A DNA stretch of 64,000 bases from Amycolatopsis jejuensis (GTDB lineage: Bacteria > Actinomycetota > Actinomycetes > Mycobacteriales > Pseudonocardiaceae): contig NZ_JNYZ01000001.1 in NCBI RefSeq assembly GCF_000717335.1, forward strand, positions 248,001-312,000, in the 5' to 3' direction. Both the position numbers and the translations under genes were made by a program. A model generated the notes under the pieces. The model searched no databases. It was not told the DNA's origin and saw nothing but the letters and a program-made list of their open reading frames with translations. Of the stretch, positions 1 to 8,076 are shown piece by piece; the stretch's first letter is position 1, and every line of letters begins with the position of its first letter.

Positions 1-545
1 GAACAGGCCATCCACAGCGGCGGATGCGGTTTCTGCACCGGCTTCGGCACCACGTTCCGGGCGGGCATCGTGAAGAACCGGCCGCGGTGGCCGGGATACG
101 GCGTCACCGCCATCATGTGCGCGATCTGCTCGGCGGCTTCGAGGGTCATGTCCCGGCGCAGCGCCGGATCGATCCCGAAGCCCTCCAGCTCCATCCGCGA
201 CTTGGAGTCGCCGAAGCCGAACTCGATCCGGCCCCCGGACACGAGATCGAGCGCCGCAATGCGTTCGGCCATCCGCGCGGGATGGGTGTAGCCGGGCGGG
301 AGCAGCGCGATCGCATGGCCGAGCCGGATCCGCCGGGTCCGCTGGCTCGCCGCCGCCAGGAACACCTCGGGTGCCGAGGAATGCGAGTACTCCTCGAGAA
401 AATGCTGTTCGACGACCCAGGCATAGGCGAACCCCAGCTCGTCGGCGAGCTGCACCTGGTCGAGCGAGGCCGCGAAGAGGTCGTGCTCCGCGCCGTCGTG
501 CCACGGGCGCGGAAGCTGGTGGGTGAACTGGAGGCCGAAGTCCAT
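1..545 (-). CDS. LLM class flavin-dependent oxidoreductase (C-terminus cut by window start)
   Basis: The minus strand from the ATG at 545 reads MDFGLQFTHQLPRPW and continues about 181 codons to the window edge without a stop. Visible family features are the early VVEQHF stretch, the LGHAIALLPPGYTHPAR segment and RIEFGFGDS, which are typical of the luciferase-like monooxygenase fold that uses FMN or F420. Roughly half of a usual 340-residue protein is present; the rest lies outside the window. It starts 8 bp after the stop of the SMP-30 gene, so the two are probably one transcript. The substrate is unknown. Confidence 0.85.
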   Translation of the reverse strand, partial: MDFGLQFTHQLPRPWHDGAEHDLFAASLDQVQLADELGFAYAWVVEQHFLEEYSHSSAPEVFLAAASQRTRRIRLGHAIALLPPGYTHPARMAERIAALDLVSGGRIEFGFGDSKSRMELEGFGIDPALRRDMTLEAAEQIAHMMAVTPYPGHRGRFFTMPARNVVPKPVQKPHPPLWMAC

Positions 546-553
546 GATCGCGC

Positions 554-1405
554 TCAGCCCGCGGCCGGGATGTCGACGCGCACCGTCTCGATCACGGAAT
601 CGCTCGTCATCGTGGCGAGGGTCGACGGGTCGGAGGTGACGCTGCAGACGAACAAGGTACGGCCGTCGTCTCCGCCGAGGCACGGCGCGATCGGCATCCG
701 GCCGGGAGTGGGGATCACGGCGGTGACCTCTCCCCCGGCGACCACCCGGCGCACCTCGGCTTGCATCGGTGCGCACACCCAGATGCCGTTCTGCTCGTCG
801 ATCGTGATCCCGTCGGGTCCGGCCGGGCTCAGGTCCGCCCAGACCCGCCGCCCGGACAGCGTGCCGTCGGAGGCCACGTCGAACCCGGTGAGCTCCTGGG
901 CCGGTAACGACGCGACGACGTATTGGGTGCCGTCGGGCGAGAGGACGGGGCCGTTGGGCGCATCCATCCGCTCGGCCACGATGCGCGCCGAACCGTCCGG
1001 ATCGACCCGGATGATGCTGCCCGTCCCGCTCAGCGGCCGCGCGGCGGTGATCTCGTCGGTGCCGCTCGCCCCGACGTACGCCCGCCCTTCGGGGTCCACG
1101 ACCATGTCGTTGAGCGGGCCCACCGCGAGCCCGGCGAGGTCGGCGTGGGTCACGACCGACCCGTCGGGCTCGACGCGCAGCAGCACCGGCCGCGCCATAT
1201 CGGCGATCAGCAGGCGCCCGTCGGGGAGGAAGCCGAGCCCCGCGGGCAGATCCCCCTCGCCGAACTGGACTACGACGTCGGCTTGGCCATGGCTGTCCAC
1301 CGTCATCACCCGGCGGGCGAAGATGTCAGAGAACCACAGCCGTCCGCGGTGCCACCGCGGACACTCGGCGAAGCTGAGACCGGTAAGCAGGGGTTCGAGT
1401 GGCAT
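554..1405 (-). CDS. SMP-30/gluconolactonase/LRE family protein
   Basis: This encodes a 283-residue six-bladed beta-propeller hydrolase of the SMP-30/regucalcin family, which usually opens sugar or other lactones using one divalent metal. The usual metal and catalytic positions are recognisable: Glu14 in FAECPRW, Asn99 in LNDMVVDPEG, Asn151 in APNGP and Asp198 in PDGITID. I start it at the ATG at 1405 because AAAGG lies 8 bases upstream; a GTG three codons earlier is possible. It is followed closely by an LLM oxidoreductase, so it may hydrolyse a lactone made by a Baeyer-Villiger-type step (inference). The divergent gene starts at 1512. Confidence 0.85.
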   Translation of the reverse strand: MPLEPLLTGLSFAECPRWHRGRLWFSDIFARRVMTVDSHGQADVVVQFGEGDLPAGLGFLPDGRLLIADMARPVLLRVEPDGSVVTHADLAGLAVGPLNDMVVDPEGRAYVGASGTDEITAARPLSGTGSIIRVDPDGSARIVAERMDAPNGPVLSPDGTQYVVASLPAQELTGFDVASDGTLSGRRVWADLSPAGPDGITIDEQNGIWVCAPMQAEVRRVVAGGEVTAVIPTPGRMPIAPCLGGDDGRTLFVCSVTSDPSTLATMTSDSVIETVRVDIPAAG

Positions 1406-1449
1406 AGGTGGCACCTTTCGCGTCGGGCCGGGAAATCTGTTCCGCTCGG

Positions 1450-1467
1450 AGCCTTAAACGTATAAGG
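1450..1467. promoter_or_regulatory. TTAAACG site A in the divergent promoter region
   Basis: AGCCTTAAACG lies at 1450-1460 and is part of the near-palindrome CCTTAAACGTATAAGG (1452-1467). It sits between the divergent SMP-30 and LLM genes, 51 bases before the GTG at 1512. The same 11-mer occurs before the binding-protein gene at 9291, and shorter versions lie at 4568 and 10039. It is a candidate operator or promoter element; which protein binds it is not shown. Confidence 0.45.
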
Positions 1468-1511
1468 TACCGCACACGGGAGTCCCCGCGCACGTTCGAC
1501 GAGGAGCAGCG

Positions 1512-2429
1512 GTGAAACTTGGCGTTCATTTCTACGTGACGGGATACACGATCGACCCGGTCACGATCGCACGCGCGGTGGAGGAGGCCGGGTTCGAGTC
1601 CTTCTGGGTGCCCGAACACGCGGTGCTGCCCACCAATCCGACGACGCCGTTCGCGATGACCGGCGGGGAGACGCCGCGGCTCTACGGCGAGATGGCGGAT
1701 CCGTTCGTGCTGCTTTCGTTCGTCGCTGCCGCGACGACGGAACTCAAGCTGGGCACCGGCGTGTGCATCATCCCGGAACGGCACCCGCTCCTGCTGGCAA
1801 AAATGATCGGCACCCTCGACAATTTCTCCCGCGGCAGGCTGCTGCTGGGTGCCGGGCTCGGCTGGATGCGCGAGGAAATCGAGCTGTTCGGCGTGGACTT
1901 CGCGCAACGCTGGTCCTTCACCCGCGAAACGATCGAAGCGCTGAAAGCGTTGTGGGCCAACAACGGGACGGCGGCTTACGAGGGTGACCACGTCAATTTC
2001 CCCGAAGTCATCGTCGACCCGCTGCCCGCGCAGAAGCCGCATCCGCCGATCGTTCTCGGCGGGCTGCCGTCGGACCGGCTGTGGAACCGCATTGCCCGCT
2101 ATGGCGACGGATGGATCGCGATGGGCGCGGGAGTCGACGACGTGCGCGCGGCCCGGCAAGGCCTGACGCGGGCGTGCGAGCAGATCGGGCGGGACCCGTC
2201 GGGTATCGAGATTTCGGCCGGAGTGTGGGAACTCGACCCGGCCCTGCGCGAGGCCTACGAGGAGGCGGGGGCGGATCGGCTCATCGCCCTGCTGTACGGC
2301 CACCCCGGTGATCCGGTCCCCGCTGACAAGTACTACGAAGCAGCTTTGCAGGCCTGCACGGGGAAACCGCCGACCCCGGCCGAGACGTTGTCCGCACTCG
2401 ACCGCATTGTCGCCCGGGCCCGGCTGTGA
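1512..2429 (+). CDS. F420/flavin-dependent LLM class oxidoreductase (TIGR03619-like)
   Basis: A 305-residue luciferase-like oxidoreductase. The GTG start at 1512 is preceded by GAGGAG at a 5-base gap. The protein opens with KLGVHFYVTGY and carries FWVPEHAVLP, LKLGTGVCIIPERHPLLLAK and GAGLGWMREE, the pattern of the actinobacterial TIGR03619 family, many of which use F420 rather than FMN. Length and ends look complete. The next gene is a flavin reductase 35 bases downstream, which would fit a two-component FMN monooxygenase, so the cofactor is uncertain. It is divergent from the SMP-30 gene and shares TTAAACG site A. Confidence 0.88.
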   Translation: MKLGVHFYVTGYTIDPVTIARAVEEAGFESFWVPEHAVLPTNPTTPFAMTGGETPRLYGEMADPFVLLSFVAAATTELKLGTGVCIIPERHPLLLAKMIGTLDNFSRGRLLLGAGLGWMREEIELFGVDFAQRWSFTRETIEALKALWANNGTAAYEGDHVNFPEVIVDPLPAQKPHPPIVLGGLPSDRLWNRIARYGDGWIAMGAGVDDVRAARQGLTRACEQIGRDPSGIEISAGVWELDPALREAYEEAGADRLIALLYGHPGDPVPADKYYEAALQACTGKPPTPAETLSALDRIVARARL

Positions 2430-2464
2430 ACTCTGCACCCGCTTCGCCACGAAGGAGATCACCG

Positions 2465-2998
2465 ATGAGCGAATTGCCGACCCAGTCCGTCCCGGTCGAC
2501 GACCAGCTCGTCGCCGACCTCGCACCAGCACAGCTGCGCCACCTTTTCGGCGCCTTCCCGAGCGGCGTCACCGCCCTCGCGGCCCTGGTGGACGGCCAGC
2601 CCGTCGGACTGGCGGCGAGCTCGTTCACCTCGGTCTCGCTCGACCCGCCGCTGGTGTCCGTCTGTGTCGCCCACACGTCGACCACGTGGCCCCACCTCGG
2701 CACGGCAGCGCACCTCGGACTGAGCGTACTGAGCGACGACCAGAGCGACTTCTGCCGCCAGCTGGCCGCAAAAACGGGCGACCGCTTCGCCGGAGTGCCG
2801 TGGTGCGCCACCAGCACCGGCGCAGTCCTGCTCGGCGAGGCGAGCGCGTGGCTGGACTGCACCGTCGAGCAGCTGATCGAAGCCGGTGACCACGACATCG
2901 TCCTCCTGCGCGTGCACACCCACCGCGTACACCCGGACCCGGACCGCGCCCCGCTTGTCTTCCACGCCAGCCAGTTCCGCCGCCTCCGGTGCTTGTGA
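2465..2998 (+). CDS. flavin reductase family protein
   Basis: A 177-residue FMN-binding split-barrel protein of the HpaC/flavin reductase type, which supplies reduced flavin to a partner oxygenase. The core FPSGVTALAALVDGQPVGL, ASSFTSVSLDPPLVSV and the WPHL segment are characteristic. I start at the ATG at 2465 because AAGGAGAT precedes it at proper spacing; the longer open frame from 2426 adds an Arg/Pro-rich extension. It follows the LLM oxidoreductase by 35 bases, so the two probably form a monooxygenase-reductase pair. Transcription runs toward the hairpin at 3320-3353. Confidence 0.88.
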   Translation: MSELPTQSVPVDDQLVADLAPAQLRHLFGAFPSGVTALAALVDGQPVGLAASSFTSVSLDPPLVSVCVAHTSTTWPHLGTAAHLGLSVLSDDQSDFCRQLAAKTGDRFAGVPWCATSTGAVLLGEASAWLDCTVEQLIEAGDHDIVLLRVHTHRVHPDPDRAPLVFHASQFRRLRCL

Positions 2999-3075
2999 CC
3001 GCTCCGGTCTCCGGGGATGGGTCCGGTCTCGGGCTCGTCCCCTGGGCCGGATCTGGCAAAAGCTGTGGTGTGTTG

Positions 3076-3190
3076 TCGGTCGTGTCGCGGTTTCGTTTGC
3101 TGCCAGAGGCGCAGCGGCGTTGATCGAGGATTTGCTGCCGGTTCACACTGGCAGACGGGAGCGGCCGTTCTCTGATGCCCGGCGATGGGG
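3076..3190 (+). mobile_element. IS5-type transposase N-terminal scrap
   Basis: Two overlapping reading frames give SVVSRFRLLPEAQRR (3076-3120, then a stop) and, one base back, LIEDLLPVHTGRRERPFSD (from 3120). Joined, they resemble the first 40 residues of IS5-family transposases (a VLTDAQW..IEPLLP..GRRGRPF..R pattern). Nothing of the catalytic DDE domain follows. It lies in the 370-base gap between convergent genes and is read as a dead fragment. Confidence 0.4.
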
Positions 3191-3319
3191 GAACCTGGCA
3201 TCGCCGGACGCGGCCGGACACGCACCCGCCCCGATCGGCTGCGAGGTGACAAAGTCTTTGCCGCGGGCGATCCGCGGGCGCACACCCGAGCGATCATCCC
3301 CCAGCCACGGAAAAACGGG

Positions 3320-3353
3320 CCTGGCCCCGGCAGTCCACCCTGCCGGGGCCAGG
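3320..3353. terminator. strong hairpin terminator between convergent genes
   Basis: CCTGGCCCCGGCAG (3320-3333) and its exact complement (3340-3353) form a perfect 14-bp stem with a 6-base loop. On the minus strand the stem is followed within a few bases by TTTTT (plus-strand AAAAA at 3311-3315), so it looks like an intrinsic terminator for the gene ending at 3369. It could also stop readthrough from the flavin reductase on the plus strand. Confidence 0.8.
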
Positions 3354-3368
3354 TCTGTCTCCGCTAAC

Positions 3369-4508
3369 TCAGCCAGCCGTCCCATCCGTCGCACCAGTCA
3401 GCCGGGCGTCGAAAGACTGCAAGCGCGGCAGTACTTCCTGCGCGAACAGCCGCATCGACCGCTCCGCGGTTTCCACCGGCATCGTGCCGAAGCGGAACGT
3501 CAGGACGAACTCCGCCGCACCGGTCATCTCCTGGATGTGCAGCAGCTGCCGGTAAACGTCGTCCGGCGTGCCCCATGCCTGCGGGCGCGCGGCCATCTCG
3601 ATCATCTGCTCATCGGTGATCTTGACCTCGGCGGCCGCCGCGTACTGTTCGTACCCCTTCGTCGCGCGGAATCGTTCGGCGTCGTCGAACTGGTAGTGGT
3701 TGGTGCTCGCGTACTGCGCCTCGAGCACGTGCTTCGACATCACCCGCCACGCCTCGTCCGCGTCCTCCAGGCAGGTCGCCCGTACCACCACGGTCGGCTG
3801 CTGCGGGACCCAGCCGTTGTCCCGCCGGATCCGGTTGAAGTCGCTCACGTCCTTGCGGTAGTCGGCCCAGCTCTTCTGGTTGGTGAGCAGCATGCCGACC
3901 CCGGCGTTGGCCGCCAGCGGAAGGCTCTGCGGGCTGGCCCAGCCGGACTTGATCCCGGCCAGGATGCGCTCCGGGTTGCGCAGTCGCGGCCGCACCGACG
4001 TGGGCGGGATGGTGAAATGCTTGCCCTGGTAGGAAAAGAACTCCTCGCTCAGCGCAAGCATGATCACTTCGAGCGTCTCGTCGTAGCGGTCGCGGGCGTC
4101 GCCCATCGGGATGCCGAACGTGTCGAACTCGCGTACCGCCGCGCCCCGGCCGACGCCGAGTGTGAGCCGTCGGCCCTGCAGCTGGTTGTCCAGTGCGCTG
4201 ATCGCGTGCACCACGTGCATCGGGTGGTACCAGGGCAGCACCAGCACCATCGACCCGACGTCGATGCGCTTGGTCCGCCCGGCGATGTGGGACAGATGCT
4301 GCAACACGCCACCGGTCATGCCGTACGGCGTGACGTAGTGGTCGACCGCCCAGTACGAGTCGAAGCCGAGTGGCTCGACGAGGTCGGCGAGGTGGAGTTC
4401 CTCGTCGTAGATCTGCGCGTCGGGGACCGCGGGAGGCTCGGGACTGCGGGCCTTGAACCGGTCCCAGTCCAGCGTGTTCTGCCAGTTGAAGAAGGCGCCC
4501 ACCTTCAT
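3369..4508 (-). CDS. LLM class flavin-dependent oxidoreductase
   Basis: A 379-residue luciferase-like oxidoreductase starting with MKVGAFFNWQNTLDW. Visible are the substrate-side YWAVDHYV segment, the VGSMVLVLPWYHPMHVVHAISALDN block and TLGVGRGAAVREF, the typical flavin-cradling region of bacterial luciferase-like proteins. The ATG at 4508 has AAAGGAC upstream; the open frame continues 71 codons further but with no ribosome site and non-family sequence. TTAAACG site B lies 59 bases before the start and a strong terminator follows the stop. It stands alone between terminator and ABC operon, probably as its own transcription unit. Confidence 0.88.
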   Translation of the reverse strand: MKVGAFFNWQNTLDWDRFKARSPEPPAVPDAQIYDEELHLADLVEPLGFDSYWAVDHYVTPYGMTGGVLQHLSHIAGRTKRIDVGSMVLVLPWYHPMHVVHAISALDNQLQGRRLTLGVGRGAAVREFDTFGIPMGDARDRYDETLEVIMLALSEEFFSYQGKHFTIPPTSVRPRLRNPERILAGIKSGWASPQSLPLAANAGVGMLLTNQKSWADYRKDVSDFNRIRRDNGWVPQQPTVVVRATCLEDADEAWRVMSKHVLEAQYASTNHYQFDDAERFRATKGYEQYAAAAEVKITDEQMIEMAARPQAWGTPDDVYRQLLHIQEMTGAAEFVLTFRFGTMPVETAERSMRLFAQEVLPRLQSFDARLTGATDGTAG

Positions 4509-4567
4509 GACGACGTCCTTTCGAAAGTTCGAGTGTTGCCCGGGCCCGTCGGCCCGATTGCCTATGA

Positions 4568-4578
4568 CGTTTAACCCT
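4568..4578 (-). promoter_or_regulatory. TTAAACG site B upstream of the LLM gene
   Basis: On the minus strand this reads AGGGTTAAACG, followed by TCATAGG. It lies 59 bases before the ATG at 4508, between that gene and the LivF stop. Orientation and spacing to the start match sites A and C. It is a candidate operator or promoter core. Confidence 0.4.
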
Positions 4579-4611
4579 GTGCCATGCCACCCCTCCTGAA
4601 AACCGGGCCCG

Positions 4612-5334
4612 CTAGCCCGCGGAATCGGCCCGCGTACCCAGATAGCTGTCGAGCAACGCCTGCTCGTCGAGCTCCCCGGCCGGCCCGGACCACGCGACCT
4701 GCCCCTTGGACAGCACGGCAAGCGAGTCGGCCAGTTCGACGATCCGCTGGACGTACTGCTCCACCACGAGCAATCCCACGCCCTGGTCGTTCAGCAGCCG
4801 CAACGCGGCGTAGATCTCCTCGATGACCTTCGGTGCCAGGCCCAGCGACAGCTCGTCGGCCAGCACGACGGCCGGACGGCAGAGAAACGCCTTCGCGACG
4901 GCCAGCATTTGCTGTTCCCCACCGGAAAGCGTCCCGGCGCGCTGGTGCATCCGGCGGCCGAGAACGGGAAACGCGTCCACCGCGGTCCCGAGGTCCGCCT
5001 CCGCGCCCGAGCGCAGGAACATCCTGAGGTTGTCCCGCACGCTGAGCGACCGGAAAATCCCGCGGCCCTCGGGAATCAGGCAGACCCCGGACCGCGCACG
5101 CTGGTGTGCGCCGAGCCGGGTCACGTCCGCCGTGCCCAGGCTGACCTCCCCCGCCGCCGGACGCACGAGCGCGGCCGCCACCCGCAGCAACGTCGTCTTG
5201 CCGACGCCGTTGGCGCCCAGCAGTCCGACGATCTTGCCCGGCGGAACGGTCAGGCTCACGCCGCGAAGCACCTCGGTCCGCCCGTATCCGGCGTGCACGC
5301 CCGCCAGCGCGAGGGCCGCCCGTACGCGGCTCAT
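4612..5334 (-). CDS. livF: branched-chain-type ABC transporter ATPase (LivF-like)
   Basis: A 240-residue ABC ATPase that drives import through the permease encoded just upstream. It carries Walker A GANGVGKTT near residue 40, the signature LSGGEQQMLAVAKAFLCRP, Walker B VVLADELSLGL and the switch segment VEQYV. The short D-loop form ADELSLGLAPK and C-terminal LDEQALLDSYLG are typical of LivF. Its ATG overlaps the stop of the permease-ATPase fusion by four bases (5331-5334), so translation is coupled. The natural substrate may be a carboxylate, amide or aromatic acid rather than leucine, because LivF-type systems are broad in actinomycetes. Confidence 0.92.
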   Translation of the reverse strand: MSRVRAALALAGVHAGYGRTEVLRGVSLTVPPGKIVGLLGANGVGKTTLLRVAAALVRPAAGEVSLGTADVTRLGAHQRARSGVCLIPEGRGIFRSLSVRDNLRMFLRSGAEADLGTAVDAFPVLGRRMHQRAGTLSGGEQQMLAVAKAFLCRPAVVLADELSLGLAPKVIEEIYAALRLLNDQGVGLLVVEQYVQRIVELADSLAVLSKGQVAWSGPAGELDEQALLDSYLGTRADSAG

Positions 5335-8039
5335 CGGGCGAACTCCGGGTCACTCGCGGACGTGTCCGGGGGCAGACCGTCCTCCTCGTGCTCGCCGCCG
5401 AGGTAGGCCGCCCGGACGAGCTCGCTGGCGCGGACCTCCTCCGGCGTCCCTTCGAAGAGCACCGAACCGAACTCCATCACGTAGATCTTGTCGCACACGT
5501 TCATCACCAGGTTCATGTCGTGTTCGACCAGCAGGACGCCGATTCCCCGGTCGCACACGGCTTCCCGCAGCACCCGGCCGAACTCCGCGGTCTCGTGGTG
5601 GTCCAGTCCGCTCGACGGTTCGTCCAGCAGCAGCGTGCGGTAGGGACCCACCAGGCACCGGGCGAACTCGACGAGCCGCCGCTGCCCGGTCGACAACGCC
5701 CCGACCTGGGCATCGAGCAAGTGGGTCAACCCCACCCGGTCGGCCGTGTCGCGGACGCGCGCATCGATCCGGCGGCGTTGCGCAGGCGTCACCATCAGCT
5801 GGCTGAGCACCCCGGCACCGGCCATGGCACCTTCGCACCCGAGCTCGAGGTTTTCCCGTACCGTGCGGGTTTCGAACAGCTCGATGTGCTGGAACGTCCG
5901 CCCGATCCCGAGCCGGGCCCGCGCGGGCAGCGCCGTACGCCGGAGCGAACGGCCGCCATAGACGACCCTCCCCCGGTCCGGCCGCACCAGCCCGGAACAC
6001 ACGTTGAGCGCCGAGGTCTTCCCGGCTCCGTTGGGACCGATGAGACCGGTGACCCGGCCAGGATCCACGCGGAAGGAAAGGCGGTCGTTCGCGACGAGCC
6101 CGCCGTACCGCACGACCACGCCGCGCACCTCGAGCGCCGCGGCTTCGCTTTCCGGCTCCACCACCGCGACCAGCGGGCGTTCCCGCTTGCGCCGCGGCCG
6201 GAACCGCCGGTCGATCCACCGCTGGGCCGCGGCGAGGGAAGGTTGCCCGTTCAGCGCCACGAAGACAACCGAGGCACCGAACAGCAACTGCAGGTACTGC
6301 AGCGTGCCCGGAGCGTCCACATAGACCGGTCCGAGCACCAGCGGCACGGCGGCCACCAGGGCGTACCACGGCGCACCACCGACGGAGATCATCAGCACTG
6401 CCAACGCCACCAGCGACTGGAACGGATCGAAGTTCGCCCCGGTCACGATTCCCAGCACCCCGCCGCCGAGCGCACCCGAGAGCGCCGCCAGGAACGCCGA
6501 CAGGCAGAACACGAGCACCAGCGTGACGATCGTGCTCGTCCCCTGGGCACGCAAGGCCAGCGGGGAGTCGGCAATCCCGCCGAGCAGACGGCCCAGCCGC
6601 GTCCGGGTCACCAGGATGACCAGCGCCGCACACGCGACGGTGATGCCGAGAACGGTGTAGTAGTACCCCTCCGGCGTCGCCAGCGCAGCAATCCCGGGGA
6701 GGGGTATCTGCAGGCCGGAGCCGTCGGCGTGGAACATCAGGTCGGTCTGGAAGAACATGCTCTGCACCAGCAGCCCGAAGCCGAGCGTGGCCAGCGCCAG
6801 GTACAGGCCGGAGTGCCGGATCGCGGGGATGGCCAGCACGATTCCCACCGGGACCACGGCAATCCCGGACAACAGCAGCGCCAGCAGCCACGGCACCCCG
6901 GCATCGACGGTCAGCCGCGAGAACACCACCGCGCCGATGGCGGCGAACGTGACCTGCGAGAGGGAAACCTGTCCCGACGACCGGACGAGCAATCCCAGTG
7001 ACAGGAACAGAATCACCTGGGTGAGCATGAGCGTCCACTGGTCGATCGCGTCCGCGGCGTACAGCGGGGCCAGCGCCAGCACTGCCACCACGACGACCGC
7101 CAGCAGCAGCTGTGCGCGGTTCGGCGCCCGCCAGGCGAGTGGGCGCCGGTGTACCGCCATTTCCTTCACCGCGAGCCGGGCCCGCGGCGAGAACAGCAGC
7201 ACCGCGAACAGCACGATGAACGGAAGACTCGGGGGCAGGCCGCCGAGCACTGAACCCGGTGCGCCGCTGTACTTCGTCGCGATCGCCGTCCCGACACCGA
7301 TCACGAGCCCGCCCGCGTAGGTCAGGGGCAGGCTGGAAAACCCGCCGACGGCCGCCGCGCCGAACGCCTGTACCACGAGCAATGTCAAGACCACCGGGTC
7401 GAGGTTGACGCTCGGGGCGAGCAGCAAGCCGGACAGTGTCGCGAAAGCACAGCCGATGACCCAGGCGCTGCGGCGCACCGTGTTGGGGCTGATCCCGGTG
7501 GTCGCCAGGGTGTCGGGGTCGTCCACGAGCGCACGCATCGCGATCCCCGTTCTGGTCAACCGGAAGTAGCCCCACAGCCCGATGGTCGCGACGAGCGCGG
7601 TGACCGCGACGATCAGCTGCTCCCAGGTGATGTTCGCGCCGGCCACGCGGAAGGTCGAGGTCGGCAGGAAGTGCCCGAACGGGCGGACATTCGGTCCGTG
7701 CAGGATCGAGAACAGTGCTTGTACCGACACGAGAATGCCGACCGTGGCCGCGATCCGCCACTTCATCGGCGTCCGCGACAGGCCCCGGCTGAACCTCTCG
7801 AAACCGAAGCCGAGTGCCGGGCCCAGCAGGGCGACCGCGACCAAGGCGGCGAGCGGCCATGGCAGCCCGTTCTCGACGTGCAGGGTGTAGAAGACATACG
7901 CCGCAGCGGTTCCGAGCGCGCCATGGGCGAAATTGAACGTGCCGGAGGTCTTGTAGGTGAGGACCAGGCCCACCCCGGCCAATGAATACACCGAGCCCGT
8001 CGCCAGTCCCACGATGAGGTACGGAAGCAGTTCGTTCAC
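5331..8039 (-). CDS. LivH-LivM-LivG fusion: two permease domains plus ATPase in one protein
   Basis: One 902-residue protein carries three normally separate subunits. Residues 1 to about 285 are a LivH-type permease (YSLAGVGLVLTYKTSG, FNFAHGALG). About 300-620 is a LivM-type permease (LGLLVRSSGQVSLSQ, GLYLALATLGFGLLVQ). About 640-900 is a LivG-type ATPase with Walker A IGPNGAGKTSALN, signature LSTGQRRLVEFAR, Walker B TLLLDEPSSGLD and LVEHDMNLVM. No frameshift is needed: the whole stretch is one open frame. Permease-ATPase fusions are annotated in actinobacteria, but the full triple form is compact. It lies 37 bases after the binding-protein gene and overlaps livF by 4 bases. Confidence 0.93.
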   Translation of the reverse strand: MNELLPYLIVGLATGSVYSLAGVGLVLTYKTSGTFNFAHGALGTAAAYVFYTLHVENGLPWPLAALVAVALLGPALGFGFERFSRGLSRTPMKWRIAATVGILVSVQALFSILHGPNVRPFGHFLPTSTFRVAGANITWEQLIVAVTALVATIGLWGYFRLTRTGIAMRALVDDPDTLATTGISPNTVRRSAWVIGCAFATLSGLLLAPSVNLDPVVLTLLVVQAFGAAAVGGFSSLPLTYAGGLVIGVGTAIATKYSGAPGSVLGGLPPSLPFIVLFAVLLFSPRARLAVKEMAVHRRPLAWRAPNRAQLLLAVVVVAVLALAPLYAADAIDQWTLMLTQVILFLSLGLLVRSSGQVSLSQVTFAAIGAVVFSRLTVDAGVPWLLALLLSGIAVVPVGIVLAIPAIRHSGLYLALATLGFGLLVQSMFFQTDLMFHADGSGLQIPLPGIAALATPEGYYYTVLGITVACAALVILVTRTRLGRLLGGIADSPLALRAQGTSTIVTLVLVFCLSAFLAALSGALGGGVLGIVTGANFDPFQSLVALAVLMISVGGAPWYALVAAVPLVLGPVYVDAPGTLQYLQLLFGASVVFVALNGQPSLAAAQRWIDRRFRPRRKRERPLVAVVEPESEAAALEVRGVVVRYGGLVANDRLSFRVDPGRVTGLIGPNGAGKTSALNVCSGLVRPDRGRVVYGGRSLRRTALPARARLGIGRTFQHIELFETRTVRENLELGCEGAMAGAGVLSQLMVTPAQRRRIDARVRDTADRVGLTHLLDAQVGALSTGQRRLVEFARCLVGPYRTLLLDEPSSGLDHHETAEFGRVLREAVCDRGIGVLLVEHDMNLVMNVCDKIYVMEFGSVLFEGTPEEVRASELVRAAYLGGEHEEDGLPPDTSASDPEFAR

Positions 8040-8076
8040 GGGTCAACTCCTCATCCCGGTCGGGGAAACCACGGCG

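Noticed and set aside
24..1465. Long plus-strand open frames of up to 477 codons across the start of the window
   Set aside because: They lie antisense to the LLM and SMP-30 genes, are Arg/Pro/Gly-rich and have no family motifs; GC-rich DNA produces such shadows.
5388..7001. 537-codon plus-strand frame within the transporter operon
   Set aside because: It is antisense to the LivHMG fusion and rich in Arg, Gln, Glu and His with no recognisable domain.
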